6,517 bases of DNA. Source: JAWXTP01 sp044433415. GTDB lineage: Bacteria; Bacteroidota; Bacteroidia; Bacteroidales; Rikenellaceae. This document shows positions 1 through 6,517 of the stretch, one piece after another (the stretch's first letter is position 1; every line of letters starts with the position of its first letter). The DNA lies in the NCBI GenBank assembly GCA_044433415.1, contig JAWXTP010000150.1, positions 1 to 6,517 of the forward strand. The letters run 5' to 3'. The notes beneath the pieces are model-generated. The model was not told the DNA's origin. It was given only the letters and a program-made list of their open reading frames with translations, and ran no database searches. A program made the position numbers and the translations under genes.

Positions 1-1245
<1,245 letters not shown>

Positions 1246-1246
<1 letters not shown>

Positions 1247-2691
1247 TATTTTTTAAATTTTTCTTTGATCATATCAATTACATATAAAAGAATATCAAAC
1301 TTTAGCACGTAAGCTCCAGAAAAGTACACAACTAAATATATTAAAATCTGAATTGATAATAATATTATATTGTTAGTTGAAATCAAAAGTGAAACATAAT
1401 AGGATATTCCTCCTGCAACTGTCGATAACAACAATATAGGAACTAAAACTTTTGCCTGTTTAACTATACCAAATCCCACATATTTACCAGTGTAATAACC
1501 ATTAATGAAGAATTCGCATATAGAATTAATAGCTAATGCTAATATAATTCCCATTACACCATATTTCATTAAAACGAATATTAAACCTATTCCTAGTATC
1601 TTCTTTACAATTTCTAGTTTTAATACTATTCCACTTTGTCCTACAGCTTTTATTGCATTTAAATTAGTATTGTGAATTACTAAAAGTAGTCCAAATCCTA
1701 TACAAAGACCCTGGAAATAGGGAACAGCCACTAACCATTTGTCTCCATATAATATATCAAATAGAGGCTCACCTATAACTGCAAGTAAAATCATCAATGG
1801 GAAGTTCGCAAAACCTAATAATTGAAAACACCTTTTAAGTCCATTATTTAATTGGTTTTTATTATCCTGTATTTGGGCAAAGACTGGATATGTAACTTTA
1901 TTAACAACCGTAATTAGAGTTGCTACAGGAATATTCTCTAATTGTTTTGCTTGTGTAAAATATCCTAAATCTTTTACAGAAAAATTACGACCAATAATTA
2001 TTGATTGTAAATTTCTATATCCTTCACTTAATAATGAAGCCAAAAGCAGTTTAGAACCAAATCCAAAAAGTTCATTGAATGATTGTTTGGAAAATTTCAA
2101 AGATGGGTACCAATCTGTTGATAACCAAAGCAAAATTGCCAATACAACACTATTGGTTATATTTAAAACAACTAGAGACCAAACGCCCATACCGTTTAAT
2201 GCGGCTAAAATAGCTAATCCTGATGAGGCTATCGCTACAATAATCTTTATGTTTGTTATTCTCTTAAAATTAAGTGTTTTTTGTAGAATGTTATTTTGAA
2301 CAGTTGATAAAGCATTAAAAATAAGGACCAAACCTAAAACTCTTAATAAAATTGACAACTGAGCTTTACCAAAATAGTTAGCAATAAAATCTGAACTAAC
2401 AAATAATAATGTGTAACAAACTAATGCAATGACAAAATTTATAATAAATACAGTTGAATAATCTTCGTTGTCAGTGTTTTTCTTTTGTATGAGTGCAGAT
2501 CCAAATCCACTATCAATGAAGATAGTGGAAATTGAAATAAAAATTAACAATATACCAAGAAGACCATAATCATCTGGAGAAAGAAGCCTTGCTAATACAA
2601 TATTAGCCACAAATTGAATAGATAAAGTTCCAAAACGTTCTATGAAACTCCAAAATACGCCGTTAATTGCTTTTGATTTTAACTCTGACAT
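1246..2691 (-). CDS. Wzx-like polysaccharide flippase (MOP superfamily, WzxC/PST type)
   Basis: This 481-residue integral membrane protein should flip undecaprenyl-linked sugar repeat units from the cytoplasmic to the periplasmic face of the inner membrane. It has about 12 or more hydrophobic stretches, for example near 42-62, 80-100, 112-128, 148-166, 170-190, 290-310, 326-342, 366-385, 413-434 and 441-463. The N-terminal pattern is typical of the polysaccharide transporter family: KAINGVFWSFIERF (7-20), then VLARLLSPDDYGLLG (32-46) and the DSGFGSALIQKK segment (60-71). Length is normal for the family, and the C-terminus is Lys-rich (KEKFKK). It starts 2 bases after the dehydrogenase stop and its stop overlaps the next start by one base. 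An AGG eight bases before the ATG is the nearest thing to a Shine-Dalgarno site in the operon. G+C is much lower than in the precursor genes (10 of 60 in bases 1321-1380), as expected for a serotype-specific gene. Which glycan it carries cannot be read from sequence. Confidence 0.93.
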
Positions 2692-2693
2692 AT

Positions 2694-3950
2694 TTATAAC
2701 CTGCCTTCAGATTCACTAAGTACCCATTTAACATCATAAACAACAGCATTATCAGCCTTAAGAGAGTCAATATCTAACGATTCAAACTCTTTATGAGCAA
2801 CAGCCATTACTAAAGCATCGTATTTATCAGTTGGTAACTCATTAGTTACATCAACACCGTATTCGTGCTTAGCTACTGCTGGGTTAGCCCATGGATCATA
2901 AATAGTTACATTGATACTATATTCTTTTAAAGCCTCAACTATATCAATTACTTTAGTGTTACGAACGTCAGGACAGTTTTCTTTAAATGTGAAACCTAGA
3001 ATAAGTAAATTAGAACCCAAAACTTGAATCCCTTTTTTAAGCATCAATTTAATTGTCTCATTTGCAACATATTCGCCCATACTGTCATTCATGCGACGAC
3101 CTGCAAGGATAATCTCAGGGTTATAACCATAACGTTGTGCACATTGAGCTAAATAATAAGGGTCAACACCTATACAGTGGCCACCTACAAGACCTGGTCG
3201 GAAAGGTAAGAAGTTCCATTTAGTGCTTGCAGCCTCTAGGACAGCTTGTGTGTCAATACCCATTTTGTTGAATATTTTCGCTAACTCATTAACAAATGCA
3301 ATATTGATATCACGTTGTGAATTTTCGATAACCTTTGAAGCCTCAGCAACTTTGATAGTAGGAGCAAGGTGAGTACCTGCTGTAATTACAGAAGCATAAA
3401 TGTCATTTACCTTTACACCTATCTCTGGTGTAGAACCTGAAGTAACTTTTTTGATTAATTCTACAGTGTGTAGTTTGTCACCTGGATTTATACGCTCTGG
3501 TGAATAACCTGCAAAGAAATCTTCATTGAATTTCAAACCAGATACTTTTTCTACAACAGGAATACAGTCTTCCTCTGTTACGCCTGGGTATACAGTTGAT
3601 TCATAAACAACTATATCGCCTTTAGAGATAACTTTACCAATAGTAGTACTTGCACCTACAAGAGGTGTAAGGTCAGGGTTGTTATTTTTGTCTACAGGTG
3701 TAGGAACAGCTACAACATAGAAGTTGCAATCTTTGATATCATCTAAATTAGATGAACAAACAAAACCATTAGCTATAGCGCTTTGAAGTAGTTCGTCAGA
3801 TACTTCTAAAGTATCATCGTGACCTGCCATTAGGGCATCAACACGACGTTGGCTCATATCAAAACCTACTGTTTTATATTTAGTTGAAAATAATCTTGCT
3901 AGAGGAAGTCCTACATAGCCTAACCCGATTACGCAAATTTTTGTCTCCAT
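2694..3950 (-). CDS. tviB: TviB/WbpO-type UDP-N-acetylhexosamine 6-dehydrogenase
   Basis: This 418-residue cytoplasmic enzyme belongs to the UDP-glucose/GDP-mannose dehydrogenase family. It performs an NAD-dependent double oxidation of C6 to give a UDP-N-acetylhexuronic acid. Visible motifs are the NAD site GLGYVGLP (9-16), ESTVYPG (117-123), YSPERINPGD (149-158), EASKVIEN with the family Lys206 and Asn210, catalytic Cys259 in GGHCIGVDP with Asp263 four residues on, and FTFKENCPDVRNT (320-332). The segment SKWNFLPFRPGLVGGHC closely matches my memory of Salmonella TviB (Vi antigen). TviB oxidises UDP-GlcNAc and the related WbpO oxidises UDP-GalNAc; sequence reading cannot decide which applies. 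It lies 8 bases after the 4-epimerase, the partner that would complete UDP-GalNAcA synthesis in either order. All catalytic residues are present and length is normal. The second dehydrogenase in the operon is a distinct WecC-type paralogue, not a duplicate. The start is an ATG after an A/T-only stretch. Confidence 0.93.
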   Translation of the reverse strand: METKICVIGLGYVGLPLARLFSTKYKTVGFDMSQRRVDALMAGHDDTLEVSDELLQSAIANGFVCSSNLDDIKDCNFYVVAVPTPVDKNNNPDLTPLVGASTTIGKVISKGDIVVYESTVYPGVTEEDCIPVVEKVSGLKFNEDFFAGYSPERINPGDKLHTVELIKKVTSGSTPEIGVKVNDIYASVITAGTHLAPTIKVAEASKVIENSQRDINIAFVNELAKIFNKMGIDTQAVLEAASTKWNFLPFRPGLVGGHCIGVDPYYLAQCAQRYGYNPEIILAGRRMNDSMGEYVANETIKLMLKKGIQVLGSNLLILGFTFKENCPDVRNTKVIDIVEALKEYSINVTIYDPWANPAVAKHEYGVDVTNELPTDKYDALVMAVAHKEFESLDIDSLKADNAVVYDVKWVLSESEGRL

Positions 3951-3958
3951 TATATTTA

Positions 3959-4930
3959 TTATTTTAGATTATTCCAATACCATTCTACAGCTTCTTTAAG
4001 GCCTTCTCTCATAGAATATTGAGGATCATAACCTAATAAAGATTTAGCTTTATCTACACTAGCTAAAGAGTGAGGTATATCTCCTGCTCTATTTGGTCCA
4101 TGAGTAGGTTCTACTTCAAGGATTTTACTATCAAATTCACCTAAGAACTCTTTTAGATATCCTACAAGTTGATTTAAGGTAGTGCGCTCTCCGTAAGCAG
4201 TGTTATATACTTGATTAACAGCCTCAGGGTTTTCTGTAGCTAGGGCTAATAAGTTCATTTGAACTACATTCTTGATATAAGTAAAGTCACGACTATATTC
4301 GCCATCGCCATTGATATTAGGGGCTTCATAGTTCATGAATTTCTTAACAAAAAGAGGAATGACAGCCGCATAAGCTCCATTTGGATCTTGACGTCGACCA
4401 AATACATTGAAATATCTAAGACCTATACATTGCATGTCGTAAGTTTTAGAAAAAACATCTGCATAAAGCTCGTTTACATATTTTGTAATTGCATAAGGAG
4501 ACAAAGGACGACCAATAACATCTTCTACCTTAGGTAGGTTTTTGCTGTCCCCATAAGTTGAAGAACTAGCTGCATAAACAAATCTCTTAACTCCGCCATC
4601 ACGAGCCGCGATAAGCATATTTAGGAAACCTGAAACGTTTACATCATTTGACGTAGCAGGATCTTTGATAGAACGTGGCACAGAACCTAACGCTGCTTCA
4701 TGTAATACATATTCATTACCTTCAACCGCTTTACGGCAGTCTTCTAAGTTTCTAATATCGCCAACTACTAGTTTGAATGTTGTTGGGTAAGCCTCAATAA
4801 GAGGTAATAAGTTTTCAATGTGTCCTGTAGCGAAATTGTCTAAACAAGTTACGCTATCTCCTCTTTCGAGTAGGGCTTCACATAGGTTAGAGCCTATAAA
4901 ACCAGCTCCTCCAGTTACTAGTACTTTCAT
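3959..4930 (-). CDS. tviC: WbpP/TviC-type UDP-N-acetylhexosamine(uronate) 4-epimerase
   Basis: This 323-residue extended SDR sugar epimerase interconverts UDP-GlcNAc and UDP-GalNAc, or their 6-oxidised uronic acids, using bound NAD. Visible motifs are the glycine-rich GGAGFIG (7-13), a Ser/Thr stretch YAASSSTYGDS (119-129) holding the catalytic Ser/Thr, the YxxxK pair Tyr146/Lys150 in SPYAITK, and LRYFNVFGRRQDPNGAYAAVIP (171-192), which is near-diagnostic of the WbpP group. INGDGEYSRDFTYI (206-219) follows. Ser288 in the GDIPHS segment aligns, by my recollection, with the small gatekeeper Ser of WbpP that allows N-acetylated substrates. Length is slightly under that of WbpP (about 340), with no sign of truncation. 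The start is the family-typical MKVLVTGG. It sits 5 bases after wecC and 8 before the tviB-like dehydrogenase, so the pair probably supplies UDP-GalNAcA. Whether it acts before or after oxidation is unresolved. Simple GalE activity on UDP-Glc is less likely. Confidence 0.92.
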   Translation of the reverse strand: MKVLVTGGAGFIGSNLCEALLERGDSVTCLDNFATGHIENLLPLIEAYPTTFKLVVGDIRNLEDCRKAVEGNEYVLHEAALGSVPRSIKDPATSNDVNVSGFLNMLIAARDGGVKRFVYAASSSTYGDSKNLPKVEDVIGRPLSPYAITKYVNELYADVFSKTYDMQCIGLRYFNVFGRRQDPNGAYAAVIPLFVKKFMNYEAPNINGDGEYSRDFTYIKNVVQMNLLALATENPEAVNQVYNTAYGERTTLNQLVGYLKEFLGEFDSKILEVEPTHGPNRAGDIPHSLASVDKAKSLLGYDPQYSMREGLKEAVEWYWNNLK

Positions 4931-4935
4931 AATAC

Positions 4936-6141
4936 TTATTTTTTATAAACTCCGCAGAAATCTAGAATAACTTTTGACTCATCGTAAGGAAGAGCCTTAA
5001 ACTCATTGTGAGCAACTAGCATAACTACTATGTCGGCTTGCTCATAGGCAGCTGTATAATCTGTCAATTTAAATACTTTATGCTCAGTGATATTAGGCTC
5101 AACAATAAGAATATCAGCGTTATTACATTTCTGCATAACTTTTGTAGCTATCTCTTTAGCAGGAGATTCTCGTAAGTCGTCAATGTTTGGTTTGAATGCA
5201 AGACCCATCATTGCAACTATTGGTTTGCGACCATTTGTAAGTTCAAACTGTAACATTGCATTTTGAACTTTCTCTGCACAATAGAATGACTTATAATTAT
5301 TGATTTTACGAGCATCAGCTATGATATTAGCTTCCATAGGGAATTCAGCTGTGATAAAATAAGGGTCTACAGCGATACAGTGACCTCCAACACCACAACC
5401 AGGTTGCAGGATGTTAACACGTGGGTGCTTGTTAGCAAGCTCTACAAGTTCCCAAACATTGATACCTGCTTTGTCACAGATAATAGATAATTCATTTGCA
5501 AAGGCGATTTGTACGTCACGCGAAGAGTTTTCAGTAAGTTTACACATCTCAGCAGTTTTGCTATTTGTTCTATGTAATGTACCTTTAACAAATTGACTGT
5601 AGAACTCTATAGCTTTATCAGTAGAAGCCTCATTCATACCACCAATAACTCTATCATTATTAACTAATTCAAAAATAACATTACCTGGAAGCACGCGCTC
5701 AGGACAGTATGCTATATTGATTTTACCTTCTAACTCTGGTCTTTCAGTAAAGATTAACTTAGTCATTGTTTCTGTAGTTCCTACAGGAGAGGTAGATTCA
5801 ATAACATATAAGTCTCCTTCTTTTAAAAGAGGAAGTACTGCACGTGTTGCAGATTCAACGTATGAAATATCTGGTTGGTGATCACCCTTAAAAGGAGTAG
5901 GGACTACCATAAAATAAGCATCCGCGATTTCTGGAGTTACAGATGCTCTAAGTTGACCTGATGCAACAACTTCTTGAAGAAGTTCTTCCATTCCTGGTTC
6001 AATAATATGTAGTTGACCTTTATTTGTTTTTTCAACAACAGCAGGGTTAATATCTACACCAATAATTTCAATTCCATTTTTAGCTGCGATAATAGCAGTA
6101 GGTAGGCCAATATAGCCTAAACCCATAAAACATGCTTTCAT
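4936..6141 (-). CDS. wecC: UDP-N-acetyl-D-mannosamine 6-dehydrogenase (WecC)
   Basis: This 401-residue cytoplasmic enzyme oxidises UDP-ManNAc to UDP-ManNAcA with two NAD. It shows the NAD site GLGYIGLP (7-14), VPTPFKGDHQPD (80-91), ESTSPVGTTE (115-124) with Thr117, NIAYCPERVLPG (142-153), AEMCKLTENSSRDV (197-210) with family Lys201 and Asn205, catalytic Cys255 and Asp259 in GVGGHCIAVDP, and GLAFKPNIDDLRESPA (313-328). The FKGDH, INVWELVELANKHPRVNILQPG and NIDDLRESPA signatures match E. coli WecC as I remember it and separate it from UDP-glucose dehydrogenases. Length is slightly under that of E. coli WecC (420). The first ATG leaves five residues before the GLGYIG motif, normal for the family; an internal Met6 would remove the first beta strand. 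No Shine-Dalgarno sequence is seen. It is the first gene of the visible operon. Its substrate requires WecB (UDP-GlcNAc 2-epimerase), which is not in this window. Confidence 0.96.
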   Translation of the reverse strand: MKACFMGLGYIGLPTAIIAAKNGIEIIGVDINPAVVEKTNKGQLHIIEPGMEELLQEVVASGQLRASVTPEIADAYFMVVPTPFKGDHQPDISYVESATRAVLPLLKEGDLYVIESTSPVGTTETMTKLIFTERPELEGKINIAYCPERVLPGNVIFELVNNDRVIGGMNEASTDKAIEFYSQFVKGTLHRTNSKTAEMCKLTENSSRDVQIAFANELSIICDKAGINVWELVELANKHPRVNILQPGCGVGGHCIAVDPYFITAEFPMEANIIADARKINNYKSFYCAEKVQNAMLQFELTNGRKPIVAMMGLAFKPNIDDLRESPAKEIATKVMQKCNNADILIVEPNITEHKVFKLTDYTAAYEQADIVVMLVAHNEFKALPYDESKVILDFCGVYKK

Positions 6142-6172
6142 AAGTTAGTATTTTAAATTTTATTCTTCATGA

Positions 6173-6207
6173 TTTTTTGACCTAACGGGGTCTTTTTTGA
6201 CCTCACG
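6173..6207. repeat. Direct repeat with T6 run and GACC core in the wecC leader
   Basis: A 15-base unit occurs twice: TTTTTTGACCTAACG at 6173-6187 and TTTTTTGACCTCACG at 6193-6207, 14 of 15 identical and exactly 20 bases apart. The first copy also forms a small hairpin, GACCT (6179-6183) with GGGTC (6188-6192), followed by a T run on the plus strand. A 20-base spacing is about two helical turns, so both copies would face the same side of the DNA, as for a regulator site. No regulator is known here. Confidence 0.6.
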
Positions 6208-6235
6208 CCGGTCGGGCGGGGTCACAGACCCATTT

Positions 6236-6260
6236 TCAGATTACGCGTAACAGAATCTGA
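6236..6260. repeat. Inverted repeat TCAGATT / AATCTGA with internal palindrome
   Basis: Seven-base arms at 6236-6242 and 6254-6260 pair perfectly around an 11-base loop. A perfect 10-base palindrome, TTACGCGTAA, lies at 6241-6250 and overlaps the left arm, so two alternative structures are possible. This could be an operator or a leader-RNA hairpin; function is unknown. Confidence 0.5.
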
Positions 6261-6294
6261 GATAAGTTTGATCAATTGTTTACTATTGTATAAT

Positions 6295-6310
6295 ACTCAG
6301 TTTCCTGAGT
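6295..6310. repeat. Perfect 6-bp hairpin ACTCAG / CTGAGT
   Basis: Arms at 6295-6300 and 6305-6310 enclose a four-base loop (TTTC). There is no U-run on either side, so it is not a convincing terminator. It lies about 155 bases before the wecC start. Confidence 0.45.
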
Positions 6311-6383
6311 GATGCATAAAAGAAGGGTTAGTAGTTTTTATTATCTAAATATTTTATAATTATCACCGAACGGCGATTTCTTA

Positions 6384-6406
6384 ATGCATTAAATAATTTA
6401 ATGCAT
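6384..6406. repeat. Perfect 10-bp inverted repeat ATGCATTAAA / TTTAATGCAT
   Basis: Arms at 6384-6393 and 6397-6406 are perfect complements around a three-base loop (TAA). Each arm contains the hexamer ATGCAT, itself a palindrome, and TTAATGCATTAA at 6381-6392 is a 12-base palindrome. A third ATGCAT lies at 6312-6317. The symmetry and AT-rich setting suit a dimeric regulator site or a DNA bend near the promoter; this is inference. Confidence 0.6.
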
Positions 6407-6429
6407 AATTCTTAATTATCTTTGTTAGA

Positions 6430-6455
6430 GATCCTGAAACGAGTTCAGGATGACG
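6430..6455 (-). repeat. REP-like 26-base hairpin element, copy 1
   Basis: Read on the minus strand this is CGTCAT, then an 8-bp stem with a five-base loop, ending ATC. On the plus strand the arms are ATCCTGAA (6431-6438) and TTCAGGAT (6444-6451), perfectly complementary, with loop ACGAG. Similar CGTCAT-hairpin sequences are widespread intergenic repeats in several bacterial groups, from general memory. Copy 2 lies in the opposite orientation at 6478-6503. Confidence 0.65.
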
Positions 6456-6469
6456 GTAGCGACATAAGT

Positions 6470-6510
6470 TCCTGAAACGTCATTGCGGACTCGATTCGCA
6501 ATCAGGATGA
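6470..6510 (+). repeat. Composite REP-like element: copy 2 (6478-6503) nested inside a broken copy of type 1
   Basis: Copy 2 has the same 26-base plan: CGTCAT, arms ATTGCGGA (6482-6489) and TTCGCAAT (6495-6502) with one G-T wobble, loop CTCGA, ending ATC. Its flanks are pieces of a type-1 element. TCCTGAAACG at 6470-6479 repeats 6432-6441, and TCAGGATGA at 6502-6510 repeats the right side of copy 1. The outer TCCTGA (6470-6475) and TCAGGA (6502-6507) are complementary, giving a larger stem around the inner hairpin. Confidence 0.55.
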
Positions 6511-6517
6511 GGGTCAC

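Larger units (their letters stand above)
6142..6517. other. Non-coding leader upstream of wecC, rich in short repeats
   Basis: These 376 bases hold no credible gene on either strand. They contain at least eight short inverted repeats and one direct repeat, listed separately. The G+C profile is uneven: a GC-rich patch at about 6200-6231 lies inside very AT-rich flanks. The operon promoter should lie here, but I found no exact Bacteroidota -7 box (TAnnTTTG) on the minus strand; there is no CAAA tetramer on the plus strand of this stretch at all. Minor hairpins beyond those listed are 6363-6376 (TCACCG/CGGCGA, one wobble pair on the transcript strand) and 6219-6231 (GGGTC-ACA-GACCC). Confidence 0.8.

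Noticed and set aside
2075..2299. Plus-strand ORF of 74 codons opposite the flippase gene
   Set aside because: It lies wholly antisense within a well-supported membrane protein gene and its translation resembles no family; it is a shadow frame.
4259..4537. Plus-strand ORF of 92 codons opposite the epimerase gene
   Set aside because: It is antisense to a highly conserved epimerase segment including YxxxK, has no recognisable domain and is best explained as a shadow.
5411..5596. Plus-strand ORF of 61 codons opposite wecC
   Set aside because: It is antisense to the region encoding the WecC catalytic cysteine, with no independent support.
2694..6141. The two dehydrogenases as a recent tandem duplication
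   Set aside because: They share only family motifs; one carries WecC signatures (FKGDH, NIDDLRESPA) and the other TviB signatures (KWNFLPFRPG, FKENCPDVRNT), so they are ancient paralogues with different substrates.
6179..6198. Possible Rho-independent terminator (GACCT/GGGTC stem followed by six T)
   Set aside because: The stem is only 5 bp with a wobble pair, it is oriented for plus-strand transcripts, and no plus-strand gene precedes it.
6263..6270. TAAGTTTG, an exact match to the Bacteroidota -7 promoter box on the plus strand; another (TATCTTTG) at 6417-6424
   Set aside because: Both point away from the operon, have no good TTTG box at the right distance upstream, and no plus-strand gene follows the first within the window. 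They are probably chance in AT-rich DNA.
6289..6294. TATAAT hexamer with TTGATC at 6268-6273 (plus strand)
   Set aside because: The spacing is only 15 bases, the orientation is away from the operon, and a sigma-70 consensus is not expected if the host is Bacteroidota.
6295..6406. Invertible promoter as in Bacteroides capsule loci
   Set aside because: The inverted repeats are adjacent short hairpins; I saw no pair of long separated inverted repeats flanking a promoter-sized segment.
6430..6510. CRISPR array
   Set aside because: There are only two diverged palindromic units in opposite orientation, without regular spacers.

Overview
This window carries the end of a surface-polysaccharide (capsule or O-antigen type) gene cluster. 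All genes are on the minus strand, so transcription runs from the right edge to the left edge. The organism looks like a member of the Bacteroidota. The DNA is AT-rich, start codons follow A/T-rich stretches without clear Shine-Dalgarno sequences (only the flippase has an AGG at a plausible distance), and the proteins read like those of Bacteroidales/Flavobacteria. This assignment is an inference from style and was not searched.

Layout in transcription order: (1) 6142-6517 is a non-coding leader crowded with short inverted and direct repeats, including two diverged copies of a 26-base hairpin element. (2) 4936-6141 encodes a WecC-type UDP-ManNAc dehydrogenase. (3) 3959-4930 encodes a WbpP/TviC-type UDP-HexNAc(A) 4-epimerase. 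(4) 2694-3950 encodes a TviB/WbpO-type UDP-HexNAc 6-dehydrogenase. (5) 1246-2691 encodes a Wzx-like polysaccharide flippase. (6) 29-1246 encodes a putative beta-propeller protein with conserved-looking His/Asp/Arg motifs reminiscent of the TolB/oligogalacturonate-lyase fold. (7) The left edge is a tetranucleotide repeat (AGAC on the coding strand, about 7.5 copies, cut by the window edge). Genes are separated by 5, 8, 2 and -1 bases, as expected for one operon.

Together the three precursor enzymes should supply two acidic amino sugars, UDP-ManNAcA and UDP-GalNAcA (via UDP-GlcNAcA or UDP-GalNAc). The flippase would move the lipid-linked repeat unit across the inner membrane. No glycosyltransferase, polymerase or UDP-GlcNAc 2-epimerase (WecB) lies in the window, so the cluster should continue to the left or those genes lie elsewhere.

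The most interesting signal is at the left edge. An ATG at 39-37, overlapping the end of the propeller gene in another frame, reads straight through the tetranucleotide repeat. Two stops sit directly before it, and the other two frames have no usable start. This is the architecture of a slipped-strand phase-variable gene: repeat number would decide whether the next gene of the cluster is translated.
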